From contig CAMDNE010000013.1 in NCBI GenBank assembly GCA_945902745.1, positions 1 to 64,000 of the forward strand: a stretch of 64,000 bases of DNA, in the 5' to 3' direction. Source of the DNA: Chitinophaga pinensis (GTDB lineage: Bacteria; Bacteroidota; Bacteroidia; Flavobacteriales_D; Crocinitomicaceae). The notes below the pieces were generated by a model. That model was not told the DNA's origin and searched no databases. It saw only the letters and a list, made by a program, of their open reading frames with translations. Of this stretch, positions 16,331-25,888 are shown piece by piece. The position numbers were made by a program, and so were the translations under genes. Each line of letters starts with the position of its first letter. Position 1 is the stretch's first letter.

Positions 16331-18115
16331 ATGAAAAAATGTCTCTTCTTTTTAGTTGCTGTTTTGAGTATTAATTTCTCACATAGTCAAGTAGTTTGCG
16401 CTGGAGTATCACCTGCTTCAATAGCCGGAAATTATTCCTTTTCTTGGGGTGATCCCGCCAACACATGGGGAAGTCCTGATTTCAATATTCCAGGCACAAC
16501 CATTACGGGTGACTTAATGTTGGTTGATGATGGTTCTCTAGGAAATAGCCCTGCATCCGGCCTTCCTCTGGCTTATTATGGCTGTTCGCCTCTTATAAAT
16601 AATCTAACAGGCAAAATTGCCGTAGTTTATAGATATGACGGTGTGACGGCTTCGACTATATGCTGGATGTCAGAAAAAGCATTAATTGCCCAAAATGCTG
16701 GAGCAATTGGTGTTTTATTTATAAATAGACCTGGGGCAAATGCAGATCTTTCAACCGGTGGAGCTACTTCGGCACCGAGCGTAACAATTCCGGCAGTTTT
16801 AATTGATTTTAACGATGGCGCATTGCTACTCGCAGAATTGTTGCAAGGCAACACTGTGACAATGTTTTTTGGAAACAAAACGGGCTTATACGCAAATGAT
16901 ATTGGAGTTGTCAACACAGATAAATTGATTTCAAAATCAATGGGCGTATCAGCTCAATTATCTACAAACAATTCTGAATTTAACTTTGAGCTAGGAACTA
17001 GAATTTTTAATTATGGCAGCTCAAACCAAACAAGTATTATGGTAACTGCAAATGTCGACGGCCCAAGTGGAACATCTGTTTTTAACAGTGTTGTTGGACC
17101 AATATCACTGCTAGCTGGAGATACTATTGACGTTTACCCAGGAGAAACTTTTTCCTTTCCACAATTTTCACTTCTTTCATATCCAGCAGGAAGATACAAC
17201 CTTACTTATACTGTTTCTCTAGGTGTTCCAGACGAATATCCTGGTGACAATATGAATGCATCAGATTTCGTTGTTAACGATTCTATTATCTCGTATTCGG
17301 TTTTAGATCCTCTTACAAATTTACCATCAACCCAAAATTTCTCCCGTCCAACGACGAACAACAACACTTATTCAAATTGCATGGTTATAAAAGACCCTAA
17401 TAGCAGCAGAATTGGTGTAGAAGGAATCTATTTTTCAGCTTCTACAAGTTATGGCTCAGGGATTTTATTGTCTGGTGAAGAAATGGCTCTTTCTCTCTAT
17501 CAATGGGATGATATTTTTACAGATTTAAACGATGTAAACTTAGCTTTTAACACATTGAACCCTATTAGTATTGGTTACTATTATTACCCGAGTGATTTAC
17601 AGGGAGAAACCGTTTTTGGAGCTTTTTCTGCGCCTGTTGTATTAGAAGATAATAGAAGATACTTAGCATGTGTAAAAACTGTTAACACAAGTTTATTTCT
17701 TGGTAGTGATGCAAAAACAAATTATTTGTGGAACGAATCCTATTATTTACAACCTGCTTTCCCTATTGAAAGTGATGGCGTATACGCTGCTTCTGGATTT
17801 GGGGCAGATTCTCCTCCCGCAATGGGGATCAAAATTTTTAATGCTATTGAAGCGGGAATAACAAATCAAAATCAGCTCAATTTTTCTGTTTTTCCTAACC
17901 CTTCTCAAAATAGTGTTACAATTTCTATAAACGCTGAAGGAAATGCAAAACTGAGCATAACTGATGTTTCCGGAAAAGAAGTAATGATTACAGCTCTTAA
18001 TTTGATAAAAAACGAGTCAGAAATTAACATTTCAACGTTGCAGCCTGGTATGTACATTTTCAACATAGTGACTGAAACAGGAGAAACAGCTCAATTTAAT
18101 ATCATTAAAAATTAG
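16331..18115 (+). CDS. Secreted PA-domain protein with T9SS type A sorting domain (paralog 2)
   Basis: 594 residues, the same architecture as the preceding gene: a signal peptide ending HSQ, a shared VVCAGVSPASIAGNY start, a PA domain with NLTGKIAVVYRYDG and AGAIGVLFINR, a beta-rich middle part and a sorting domain from FSVFPNPSQNSVTISI to the end. The two proteins align over their whole length but are clearly diverged, so the duplication is not recent. Each gene ends in its own terminator. Substrate or function is unknown; no catalytic motif was found. Confidence 0.87.
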   Translation: MKKCLFFLVAVLSINFSHSQVVCAGVSPASIAGNYSFSWGDPANTWGSPDFNIPGTTITGDLMLVDDGSLGNSPASGLPLAYYGCSPLINNLTGKIAVVYRYDGVTASTICWMSEKALIAQNAGAIGVLFINRPGANADLSTGGATSAPSVTIPAVLIDFNDGALLLAELLQGNTVTMFFGNKTGLYANDIGVVNTDKLISKSMGVSAQLSTNNSEFNFELGTRIFNYGSSNQTSIMVTANVDGPSGTSVFNSVVGPISLLAGDTIDVYPGETFSFPQFSLLSYPAGRYNLTYTVSLGVPDEYPGDNMNASDFVVNDSIISYSVLDPLTNLPSTQNFSRPTTNNNTYSNCMVIKDPNSSRIGVEGIYFSASTSYGSGILLSGEEMALSLYQWDDIFTDLNDVNLAFNTLNPISIGYYYYPSDLQGETVFGAFSAPVVLEDNRRYLACVKTVNTSLFLGSDAKTNYLWNESYYLQPAFPIESDGVYAASGFGADSPPAMGIKIFNAIEAGITNQNQLNFSVFPNPSQNSVTISINAEGNAKLSITDVSGKEVMITALNLIKNESEINISTLQPGMYIFNIVTETGETAQFNIIKN

Positions 18116-18130
18116 AAATTCTGATTTACC

Positions 18131-18164
18131 AAAAGAGTCGCCCGTATACGAGCGACTCTTTTTT
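18131..18164. terminator. Bidirectional Rho-independent terminator
   Basis: An 11-bp stem AAAAGAGTCGC / GCGACTCTTTT whose loop holds the nested palindrome CGTATACG, followed by a T-rich run. It lies between the convergent genes ending at 18115 and 18194. Confidence 0.85.
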
Positions 18165-18193
18165 CTTTCTTGCTTACTTGTATTACTATTCAC

Positions 18194-19003
18194 CTAAAAG
18201 TTTAATGACAACCCGAAAGTTAATGGGTACACCTCTACAGTTTTTGCTACATCAAAGAGCGGAAGTAAACTATACGAAGCAAACGCACCCCATGATCCAT
18301 AACCCAAACGCACCGTTCCATCTAATTTAAATGAATTCAAGCCGTATACGCCCTTGTTTTTTTGTTGGAATTCTTTACCGTCTATTTCTCCTTCTCTTTT
18401 AATTTTAGAGGCCAATCTTACACCACCAACAACACCTGCGGCAAAATAAAAACTTTTATCCGAATCTTTATTCGTGCAAAATTCTAATAATAATGGAACA
18501 GTTAAATATGCTGCTTTCAATTTGTTTTTTGAATAATCAATTACTGTATCGATTGATGCAAACAATGTATCAGGAGTGCTATTTAAAACATAATTATCTC
18601 TAAAAGCGACTTGAGTAAAGCTAAATCCTAATCCTGTTGTAATTCCAAAATATTCATGTGCAATTCCAAATTTATGCTCTAAAACATTCAAGTTCCAAGT
18701 CATTGAACGTGCTGGATCATTTTTCCAGTATGGATTATTATCAAAACTCGTATTAAACTGCCCGTTTGTCATCGTGCTGAAACCCATATCTATTCCAGCC
18801 CAATGTGCTTCATATTTATTTTTTTCAATTTCATCCGGTGCAGCATCAATTGTGTCCATTTCATCCGAGACATCATTTGAATGATCTATTAAAATAATCT
18901 CGATGTTTTTTAAAGTGACACGTGTAGTATCTTTCTTTTCTTCTTCTTGCGCAACAACACTTGAGCTAACAACTATCAAAGCCAAATAAATTATCTTTTT
19001 CAT
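18194..19003 (-). CDS. Outer-membrane beta-barrel protein, unknown function
   Basis: 269 residues from the ATG at 19003 (MKKIIYLALIVVSSSVVAQ, a signal peptide). The frame is open further upstream, but that part has no signal sequence and overlaps the 3' end of the next gene. An acidic linker (HSNDVSDEMDTIDAAPDEIE) is followed by alternating strands typical of the PorT-like/OmpA-like barrel domains of Bacteroidetes, ending LTFGLSLNF with the terminal Phe used by the barrel assembly machinery. No partner can be inferred from the neighbourhood. Confidence 0.75.
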   Translation of the reverse strand: MKKIIYLALIVVSSSVVAQEEEKKDTTRVTLKNIEIILIDHSNDVSDEMDTIDAAPDEIEKNKYEAHWAGIDMGFSTMTNGQFNTSFDNNPYWKNDPARSMTWNLNVLEHKFGIAHEYFGITTGLGFSFTQVAFRDNYVLNSTPDTLFASIDTVIDYSKNKLKAAYLTVPLLLEFCTNKDSDKSFYFAAGVVGGVRLASKIKREGEIDGKEFQQKNKGVYGLNSFKLDGTVRLGYGSWGAFASYSLLPLFDVAKTVEVYPLTFGLSLNF

Positions 19004-19107
19004 ATTACTATTTTTAAACTGTTTAACGGGTTTTATCCTTCTTTTCGAGTTAGACCTTGTCAAACGAAAAAAGTTACAGCAAAACGAAAAAAAAGAAGTA
19101 ATAACGG

Positions 19108-19485
19108 TTATTCCCAATCTGATTGATACTCATCAATATCTCTACGATCCTTTTTAGAAGGCTTTCCTGAACCATTTGAACGATAGTTTTGCTGCGCTAA
19201 TTGATATGTTTTTAACTTCTCAATTTCCTCAATTGGAGTTGTATCAATAATATAATCGACAGCCAATTTAGCTCCTACCCTACGATCAAGTAACTGAATT
19301 ACTTTATAACTAAAGATTGCACTGTTGTGAGAAATTTGAATGGTATCACCTACTTTCGGTTCCTTTGATGGCTTTGAATTGGAATGATTAATTTTAATTT
19401 TTCCTTTTGATAGCGCCTCCGAAGCTTGGGATCTCGTTTTAGCAAGTCTTACTGACCAAATATATTTATCCCAACGCAAGCTCAT
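19108..19485 (-). CDS. S4-domain RNA-binding protein (HslR/Hsp15-like)
   Basis: 125 residues with an S4 fold at the N-terminus (RWDKYIWSVRLAKTRSQASE, then KGKIKINHSNSKPSKEPKVGDTI in pieces) and a basic C-terminal tail (KPSKKDRRDID). Hsp15 in E. coli binds free 50S subunits carrying a nascent chain and recycles them. The start overlaps the end of the MmcQ gene by 20 bp, which shows translational coupling. Confidence 0.85.
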   Translation of the reverse strand: MSLRWDKYIWSVRLAKTRSQASEALSKGKIKINHSNSKPSKEPKVGDTIQISHNSAIFSYKVIQLLDRRVGAKLAVDYIIDTTPIEEIEKLKTYQLAQQNYRSNGSGKPSKKDRRDIDEYQSDWE

Positions 19486-19819
19486 CTCTCCGTTTTTTAG
19501 ACAGTGATAAAAAAACTAAATTGTAAGAATCATCAATCATTTTAAAAAATATATCTTGTGGTAAATCATCATTTACAATTACAGTATTCCAATGCTTTTT
19601 ATTCATGTGGTAACCTGGTTGAACTGCACTATACCGTTCCCTTAATTCAATTGAAATCTCTGGATCTGCTTTAAGATTGACCGAATTAAAAGCATCGACA
19701 TCTGCTAAAGCAAACATTTTTCCATCCACTTTAAAAACAAGGGTAGATTTATCAAAAGGAAAGCCTTCTGAAACAAAAGGCTTTCCTAAACAATATTCTC
19801 TATAATCCTCGAAATTCAT
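19466..19819 (-). CDS. MmcQ/YjbR family DNA-binding-like protein
   Basis: 117 residues with the family features: a start like MNFEDYREYCLGKP, FPFDKSTLVFKVDGKMFAL near residue 25, LKADPE, YHMNKKHWNTV and a C-terminal helix with SYNLV. The fold resembles CyaY and a double-wing DNA-binding domain, but no function has been shown for most members. It is transcribed leftward together with the S4-domain gene and probably with the desaturase upstream (19 bp away). Confidence 0.85.
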   Translation of the reverse strand: MNFEDYREYCLGKPFVSEGFPFDKSTLVFKVDGKMFALADVDAFNSVNLKADPEISIELRERYSAVQPGYHMNKKHWNTVIVNDDLPQDIFFKMIDDSYNLVFLSLSKKRRDELALG

Positions 19820-19837
19820 ATCGAAGTGAATTTATTT

Positions 19838-20947
19838 TTAATGATGCATTGCTGGGACATCATCATAATGACCTAGCTTGTATAACATTTTATTATGTTC
19901 CGAAAGAGCCAAATAAAATGTTTTATATGAATGATACGGAAGTTTATATTCTGCAGCAGTTTCCTTAACAATTTTTGATATTTTGCTGTAATGAATGTGA
20001 CAAATATTTGGGAATAAATGATGTTCAACTTGATAATTCAAACCACCACAATACCAAGAAAGTAATTTGGCTCCAGGTGCAAAATTCGCTGTATTATACA
20101 ATTGATTTACCGCCCAATCTGCCTGAATATTTCCAGACTCATCTGGCACTGGATAATCTGACGTTGGTACAACGTGTGCTGGTTGAAAAATCGCACCTAA
20201 TGTAACACCAGCAATGAATTCCATAATAAAAAATCCAATTAACGTAAACCACCAAGGAGCAGGAGAAAAAATAAGTGGAAGCCCCAAAATCATTGCACCA
20301 TAAAGTACTTTAGAAATCAATACAATAGTTACGTGTTTTTTATAACTAAGATTTTGTGTTTCCGTTAATCCCATCTTCTCATATCTCTTTGCTTGTTTAT
20401 AATCTTTCGATAAAAACCACATAAGTGTCATTAATCCATATAAAAACCAAGCATAAATATGTTGAAACCTGTGCATTGGTTTTCTCTTTTCATGAGGCGA
20501 AAAACGCATTACAGGTCCAGGATTAATATCCTCGTCTACACCTGTAACATTCGTATAAGTATGGTGTAAAATATTATGTTGAATTCTCCAGTTAACATCA
20601 TCACCACCTATAAAAAAGATGATATATCCAATGAATTTATTGACTTTATCATTTTTAGAATAAGCTCCATGATTTGCATCATGCATAACCGACAAACCTA
20701 AGCCGGCCATTCCAACTCCCATCAAGATCCAAGTTCCCATTATAAACCAATAGTTCTCTGCAATAGTCAATAACAAAACAAATGGAACAAAATAGAGAAG
20801 AAACATACAAATAGTTTTTACAACCATTTTCGTATTAGCATGTCTCGTAATATTATTTATTTTGAAGTAGTCGCTTACACGTTGTCTTAAGACTTTGTAA
20901 AACTCTTCATTGTGATCTTTAGCAAATTTTATTGTTCTAAAATCCAT
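19838..20947 (-). CDS. Membrane fatty-acid (acyl-CoA) desaturase
   Basis: 369 residues of the membrane desaturase family. The three histidine boxes binding the di-iron centre are HDANHG (near residue 88), HNILHHTYTN (near 123) and QVEHHLFP (near 300). QVEHH is the hallmark of front-end (delta-5/delta-6-type) desaturases, here without an N-terminal cytochrome b5 domain. Four hydrophobic spans lie between the boxes. It introduces a double bond into membrane fatty acids, and homologues often respond to cold. It is the first gene of a leftward run with MmcQ and the S4 protein. Confidence 0.9.
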   Translation of the reverse strand: MDFRTIKFAKDHNEEFYKVLRQRVSDYFKINNITRHANTKMVVKTICMFLLYFVPFVLLLTIAENYWFIMGTWILMGVGMAGLGLSVMHDANHGAYSKNDKVNKFIGYIIFFIGGDDVNWRIQHNILHHTYTNVTGVDEDINPGPVMRFSPHEKRKPMHRFQHIYAWFLYGLMTLMWFLSKDYKQAKRYEKMGLTETQNLSYKKHVTIVLISKVLYGAMILGLPLIFSPAPWWFTLIGFFIMEFIAGVTLGAIFQPAHVVPTSDYPVPDESGNIQADWAVNQLYNTANFAPGAKLLSWYCGGLNYQVEHHLFPNICHIHYSKISKIVKETAAEYKLPYHSYKTFYLALSEHNKMLYKLGHYDDVPAMHH

Positions 20948-21072
20948 AATAAGGGCATTTAATTAAAGTGCAAATTTAAGTTAATATAAGTACAACAGAC
21001 AAACTTTAACAATTGTTCTCTTTTTAATATTGGAATCTTATTGAAATTAAATCATACTAAACATTATATCTC

Positions 21073-21080
21073 TACTTTTG
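21073..21080 (+). promoter_or_regulatory. -7 promoter element of ispG
   Basis: A perfect TACTTTTG, 40 bp before the ispG start codon. No clear -33 TTTG is visible at the proper distance. Confidence 0.45.
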
Positions 21081-21120
21081 TTTTGTGATCAACATATTTG
21101 AACAATTTGACTAACTCTTT

Positions 21121-23052
21121 ATGATAGAAGCAAATAAAAATTTAATATACTGTGGTAGCCTTTTTAACAGAACTAGACTTAAAACAGTTGAAGTTGTTAT
21201 TGGAAATTTAAAAATGGGAGCCACAAACCCAATACGGCTTCAATCGATGACAACAACTGACACAATGAACACACAACAGTCTGTTGAACAATCAATTAGA
21301 ATGATAGAAGCTGGCTGCGAATTAGTTCGATTAACAGCTCCAAGCAAAAATGAAGCTGAAAATCTTGCAAATATTAAATCTTCTTTAGTCGATAAAGGAT
21401 ACGATACTCCTCTTGTTGCAGATATTCATTTTACTCCAAATGCGGCAGAAATAGCAGCAAAATTTATCGAAAAAGTAAGGGTAAATCCTGGCAATTATGC
21501 AGATAAAAAAAAGTTTGAAGAAATTGAATATACAGAAGAAAGCTATAATTCAGAATTAGCTAGAATTGAGCAAAAATTCACACCATTGGTTTTATTATGC
21601 ATTAAAAATAACACCGCAATGCGCATTGGAACAAATCACGGCTCACTTTCAGACCGTATTCTTAGTCGTTTTGGTGATACGCCAGAAGGAATGGTCGAGT
21701 CCGCAATGGAATTTATTCGAATTTGTCAAAAACTCAATTATCACAATTTAGTCATCTCAATGAAGGCTAGCAACACAATTGTCATGGTTCAGGCTTATCG
21801 TTTACTCGCTGCGACTATGTTAAAACAAGGAATTTGTTACCCATTGCATTTGGGTGTTACAGAGGCGGGAGATGGTGAAGACGGAAGAATAAAATCAGCT
21901 GTTGGAATTGGAGCACTTTTAGAAGACGGTCTTGGAGATACAATAAGGGTTTCCTTAACGGAAGAACCCGAATTTGAAATTCCAGTAGCAAAAAAACTTG
22001 CTGAGAAATTTACTGAAAATATAAACATATTCACGTTTAATGCTCCTGATCAAATTATACCATATTCACCATTTCACTACTCAAGAAGAGAAACAAAAGA
22101 AATTCTTAACATAGGCGCTAAAAATGTGCCCATTGTTGTTGCAGATCTATCACACAAGACTGAAATCAAGCATGCAAATTTCTTTGGATTCGGATATTCC
22201 TATTCGGTAACCCTTGATAAATGGAATTTAACAGACCAAGCTGCAGACTATGTTTATATTGGAGACAATACATTGGACTTCGAATTACCAGGAACATTGG
22301 GTGTGATTTGCACAATAAAGAATTGGAATGCAAATTTCAAAAGCAAAAAAGGATATTATCCAAAACTTGAAATGAGTGATATAACTTCCATTTCCATAGA
22401 TACAATTGGATTTATTGAAATAGAAGCAACAGATAATATTGACTATTCATTGCTCCAAAATTACGTGAATTGCATTTTTATACTTAAAACAAATTATTCA
22501 AACATAACACACATTTATCGCAAACTTCAATTTGATTTTGCGAATTTTAATATAAATAATCCCGTAATATTAAGTTATTCGTGTGATGAAACAGACACTG
22601 AAACTTTTCAATTAAATGTTTCAAGTGAATCTGGCATATCCTTTATTGATGGTTTTGGAGATGGTATTTGGTTGAAAGGAAATCAATCAATTCAACTTAT
22701 CAATTCAACTTCTTTTGGAATACTCCAAGCAACACGCACCAGAATTTCAAAAACCGAATACATTTCTTGCCCATCATGTGGCAGAACACTTTTCGACCTG
22801 CAAGAAACTACAGCAAAAATCAGAAAAGAAACAGCTCATCTCAAAGGATTAAAAATAGGAATCATGGGTTGCATCGTTAATGGTCCAGGAGAAATGGCGG
22901 ATGCAGATTACGGATACGTAGGAACAGGACCAGGAAAAATAAACCTTTACAAAGAGAAAACAGTTAAAAAGAAAAATGTTCCAGAAGATCAAGCGGTACA
23001 CGAACTCATATTGCTTATTAAAGAAAACGGAGACTGGAGAGAAAACATATAA
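21121..23052 (+). CDS. ispG: 4-hydroxy-3-methylbut-2-enyl diphosphate synthase, long form
   Basis: Iron-sulfur enzyme of the MEP pathway that converts methylerythritol cyclodiphosphate to HMBPP for isoprenoid synthesis. 643 residues, far longer than the roughly 370 of E. coli IspG. The TIM barrel at the N-terminus (MGATNPIRLQSMTTTDT) and the cluster-binding domain at the C-terminus are split by an extra domain at about 310-545, the form known from plants, Chlamydiae and Bacteroidetes. The [4Fe-4S] ligands are in CPSCGRT near residue 551 and in GCIVNGPGEMADADYGYVG near 585. It stands alone, followed by a terminator. Confidence 0.96.
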   Translation: MIEANKNLIYCGSLFNRTRLKTVEVVIGNLKMGATNPIRLQSMTTTDTMNTQQSVEQSIRMIEAGCELVRLTAPSKNEAENLANIKSSLVDKGYDTPLVADIHFTPNAAEIAAKFIEKVRVNPGNYADKKKFEEIEYTEESYNSELARIEQKFTPLVLLCIKNNTAMRIGTNHGSLSDRILSRFGDTPEGMVESAMEFIRICQKLNYHNLVISMKASNTIVMVQAYRLLAATMLKQGICYPLHLGVTEAGDGEDGRIKSAVGIGALLEDGLGDTIRVSLTEEPEFEIPVAKKLAEKFTENINIFTFNAPDQIIPYSPFHYSRRETKEILNIGAKNVPIVVADLSHKTEIKHANFFGFGYSYSVTLDKWNLTDQAADYVYIGDNTLDFELPGTLGVICTIKNWNANFKSKKGYYPKLEMSDITSISIDTIGFIEIEATDNIDYSLLQNYVNCIFILKTNYSNITHIYRKLQFDFANFNINNPVILSYSCDETDTETFQLNVSSESGISFIDGFGDGIWLKGNQSIQLINSTSFGILQATRTRISKTEYISCPSCGRTLFDLQETTAKIRKETAHLKGLKIGIMGCIVNGPGEMADADYGYVGTGPGKINLYKEKTVKKKNVPEDQAVHELILLIKENGDWRENI

Positions 23053-23056
23053 AATA

Positions 23057-23087
23057 AAAAGGTCCGATATTAAATATCAGACCTTTT
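23057..23087. terminator. Bidirectional terminator between ispG and mnmG
   Basis: AAAAGGTC and GACCTTTT form the outer stem, GATAT and ATATC the inner stem, with one mismatch between them. T-rich on the plus strand and, read from the other side, also ending in T residues. Confidence 0.78.
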
Positions 23088-23095
23088 AAAAAACA

Positions 23096-23111
23096 AGTTT
23101 CACGTGAAACC
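23096..23111. other. parS-like site 1
   Basis: AGTTTCACGTGAAACC, a palindrome matching the ParB-binding consensus TGTTNCACGTGAAACA at all inner 14 positions. It abuts the stop codon of mnmG. Confidence 0.75.
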
Positions 23112-24983
23112 TTATCGACCTAAATGTATCAATATAACAGCAATATCACTCGGAGAAACACCACTAATTCTAGATGCTTGACCAACTGTGACAGGTTTAA
23201 TTTTATTTAACTTTTCCCTTGCCTCGTAACTTACACTCACCATATCACTATAATTCATACTTTCAGGAATAGCAAAATCGTCCATTCTATTCATCTTCTT
23301 AGCAAGTTCTTCTTCTCTTTCAATATATCCTTCATACTTCATTTGAATTTCCGCTTGACTTATTACGTCCGGATGATATTCATCAAAAATTATCGCTTCC
23401 CTTTTACCTTCAGGAGAGACTTCCAAAAGATCAGATATACCAATATGCGGTCGTGTTATCAAACTACTAAGTTTTACTTGTTGAATGATTTCAGCACTTT
23501 CTTTTAACTTTAATAAAGGATTTACTTGTTCAGGAGTCACGCCAATATTCCGAAAGGCCTTTTTTAAACCATTCGTACCTTGAATCTTTTTATCAACTAA
23601 ATTCAATGCTTCTTTATCTGCTAAACCTATTTCAAAACCTAGAGGTGTTAGCCTAATATCAGCATTATCTTGCCGCAATAATATTCTATATTCAGCGCGA
23701 CTTGTAAACATACGATATGGTTCTTTCGTACCTTTCGTTATTAGGTCATCAATAAGAACACCAATATACGCATCACTCCTGTTTAATATAAAATCAGACA
23801 ATTCATTAATTTTTCGATGCGCATTAATACCGGCCATTAAACCTTGACAAGCCGCTTCCTCGTAACCAGTTGTTCCATTAATTTGACCCGCAAAATACAA
23901 ATTTGAAATAATTTTTGTTTCAAGCGTATGCTTCAGTTGTGTTGGCGGAAAATAATCGTATTCAATTGCATAACCCGGTCTAAACATTTTAACATTTTCA
24001 AAACCAATTATTGTTTTCATTGCAGCCAACTGAATATCCTCAGGCAACGAAGTGCTAAAACCATTCACATAAATTTCCACAGTATTCCACCCCTCGGGCT
24101 CAACAAAAATTTGATGTCGATCCTTATCAGCAAAACGGTTTATTTTATCCTCTATGCTCGGACAATATCTTGGCCCTAAACTTTTAATAGAACCATTAAA
24201 CATTGGCGACCGATCAAATCCAGTTTTCAAAACTTCATGAGTAAGCTCATTTGTATAGGTAATATGACATGGCCGTTGAATTGCTAGCGGTTGAGTTTTT
24301 CCAAAACTAAACTTAGACGGGTTCTCATCTCCTGCCTGAATTTCCATTTTATCAAAGCCCAATGAACGACCATCAACCCTTGGGGGCGTACCTGTTTTCA
24401 TTCTACCAGCTTCGAAACCAAATTTCAACAAATCTTCCGTAATTCCAGTTGAAGCTCTTTCAGCAGCACGACCACCGCCAAACTGTTTTTCCCCCAAATG
24501 AATCAAACCATTTAAAAATGTTCCATTTGTTAAGACAACAGCATTTGAAAAAATATCAATTCCCAACGATGTTTTTACACCCTTAACAACATCTCCATCC
24601 ACAATCAAACCAGTAACCATGTCTTGCCAAAAATCCACATTCACATTCCTTTCCAATAAAAGACGCCATTCTTCAGCAAAAAGCATTCGATCATTTTGCG
24701 TTCGCGGCGACCACATAGCTGGTCCTTTTGACATGTTCAATATTCTAAATTGAATAGCAGAACGGTCACTAACAAAACCAGAACCACCCCCTAAAGCATC
24801 AATTTCTCGAACAATTTGTCCTTTTGCGACACCTCCCATAGCTGGGTTGCAACTCATCTGTGCAATTGAATTCATATTCATTGTTATCAACAACACTTTA
24901 CTACCCAATTTAGCAGCTGCATTTGCAGCTTCACAACCGGCGTGCCCACCACCAACAACAATTACATCATACTTCTTCAACAT
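23112..24983 (-). CDS. mnmG: tRNA uridine-5-carboxymethylaminomethyl modification enzyme MnmG (GidA)
   Basis: FAD-dependent partner of MnmE in wobble-uridine modification. 623 residues, full length. The N-terminal FAD motif is [19 protein letters not shown] near residue 9. Further signatures are [21 protein letters not shown], the [14 protein letters not shown] segment, and the [16 protein letters not shown] segment in the insertion/helical part. It is the last gene of a leftward cluster with ybeY and two further genes. parS-like sites lie immediately at both ends. In many bacteria gidA is origin-proximal. Confidence 0.97.
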   Translation of the reverse strand: MLKKYDVIVVGGGHAGCEAANAAAKLGSKVLLITMNMNSIAQMSCNPAMGGVAKGQIVREIDALGGGSGFVSDRSAIQFRILNMSKGPAMWSPRTQNDRMLFAEEWRLLLERNVNVDFWQDMVTGLIVDGDVVKGVKTSLGIDIFSNAVVLTNGTFLNGLIHLGEKQFGGGRAAERASTGITEDLLKFGFEAGRMKTGTPPRVDGRSLGFDKMEIQAGDENPSKFSFGKTQPLAIQRPCHITYTNELTHEVLKTGFDRSPMFNGSIKSLGPRYCPSIEDKINRFADKDRHQIFVEPEGWNTVEIYVNGFSTSLPEDIQLAAMKTIIGFENVKMFRPGYAIEYDYFPPTQLKHTLETKIISNLYFAGQINGTTGYEEAACQGLMAGINAHRKINELSDFILNRSDAYIGVLIDDLITKGTKEPYRMFTSRAEYRILLRQDNADIRLTPLGFEIGLADKEALNLVDKKIQGTNGLKKAFRNIGVTPEQVNPLLKLKESAEIIQQVKLSSLITRPHIGISDLLEVSPEGKREAIIFDEYHPDVISQAEIQMKYEGYIEREEELAKKMNRMDDFAIPESMNYSDMVSVSYEAREKLNKIKPVTVGQASRISGVSPSDIAVILIHLGR

Positions 24984-24991
24984 ATCTTCAA

Positions 24992-25007
24992 CGTTTCACG
25001 TGAAACA
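24992..25007. other. parS-like site 2
   Basis: CGTTTCACGTGAAACA, 15 of 16 matches to the parS consensus. It lies in the short intergenic stretch between ybeY and mnmG. Confidence 0.8.
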
Positions 25008-25028
25008 AAATTACCATCAAAAAACAAA

Positions 25029-25454
25029 TCAATTAGTTCCACGTGAAACAAATTTATCTATATAAAAATTTTCTTTAGCTCGAATTTCAGTTATTTCTTC
25101 TTCACTCTTATCACCATACCCACACAAATGAAGGATTCCATGGACACACACCCTCTTCAGCTCATTATCATAACCATCCATCTTTAATCCATTTTCAGAG
25201 ACCCGATCTATTGAAATATATAATTCTCCACTAATTACAGAGTCTTCTGAATAATCAAACGTTATAATATCCGTAAAATAATCATGCTGTAAAAACTGTT
25301 GATTCATTTCCAATAATTTTTCATCCGAAACAAAAATCAAATTCACATCTCCACAATCAAACTTTTCAGAAGCAATTACTTCATTAAGCCATAAAACAAA
25401 AAGTTCCGAGTCTAGACCCGGAACCTTAACATCATCTAAAAATATCTCTATCAT
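25029..25454 (-). CDS. ybeY: Endoribonuclease YbeY (rRNA maturation)
   Basis: Zinc-dependent single-strand RNase needed for 16S rRNA 3' end maturation and ribosome quality control. 141 residues. The metal motif is HGILHLCGYGDKSEEE near residue 110. The first two His are present, and the third ligand position holds Asp instead of the His found in E. coli (HxxxHxxxxxH), a change I recall from other Bacteroidetes. The conserved NLIFVSDEKLLEMNQQFLQ segment is present. A parS-like site overlaps its last codons. It overlaps the upstream ATPase gene by 4 bp (ATGA). Confidence 0.92.
   Translation of the reverse strand: MIEIFLDDVKVPGLDSELFVLWLNEVIASEKFDCGDVNLIFVSDEKLLEMNQQFLQHDYFTDIITFDYSEDSVISGELYISIDRVSENGLKMDGYDNELKRVCVHGILHLCGYGDKSEEEITEIRAKENFYIDKFVSRGTN
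25035..25050. other. parS-like site 3
   Basis: AGTTCCACGTGAAACA, 15 of 16 matches to the Bacillus-type parS (TGTTCCACGTGAAACA). It is inside the 3' end of ybeY and encodes part of its C-terminal residues. Confidence 0.8.
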
Positions 25455-25864
25455 TTATTAAAATATATATTCACGCTTCTGCCTGCATCTTCAAATTCTA
25501 CCTCGTCAGCAAGATTTCTCATTAAATAAATTCCTCTACCATTTTCCTTTAACAAATTCTCAGGAGAAGTAGGGTCAGGCAAGTTTTCAAAATCAAACCC
25601 TCTGCCTTGGTCTTTTATACTAAAGCAAAATTCAACAGGATTATCAGCTACAAACACATTAACTTCCATTGATGTGTCCTTATTGTTGCCATGTTCTATA
25701 GCATTGTTAACCGCTTCTGTCACTGCAATTAACACATTCCCATAAAAGTCCTCATTTACACCTAAATTATTACAAACTTTGTCAACAAGCACTTCAACGT
25801 GTGTTACTGCTTCAAAATCTGAGGGAATAACCAATGATTCAATAATCGTAAAACCTTCTTTCAT
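25451..25864 (-). CDS. Anti-sigma-factor-like ATP-binding protein (HATPase_c_2)
   Basis: 137 residues from the ATG at 25864; a TTG three codons earlier is less likely. It is a stand-alone GHKL ATPase domain like RsbW/SpoIIAB: N box AVNNAIEHGN near residue 55, G1 box DQGRGFD near 93 and G2 box GRGIYLMRNLAD near 115. Such proteins phosphorylate or bind partner regulators. No sigma-B-type factor or STAS antagonist gene is adjacent, so the partner is unknown. It sits between DUF4175 and ybeY with overlapping or nearly overlapping ends, in an order I recall from other Bacteroidetes. Confidence 0.88.
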   Translation of the reverse strand: MKEGFTIIESLVIPSDFEAVTHVEVLVDKVCNNLGVNEDFYGNVLIAVTEAVNNAIEHGNNKDTSMEVNVFVADNPVEFCFSIKDQGRGFDFENLPDPTSPENLLKENGRGIYLMRNLADEVEFEDAGRSVNIYFNK

Positions 25865-25888
25865 ATATAACAAATATCATCAAGTCAA

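Noticed and set aside
18918-18924. Isolated CACGTG in the beta-barrel gene
   Set aside because: Flanks do not match GTTnC/GAAAC; not a parS site.
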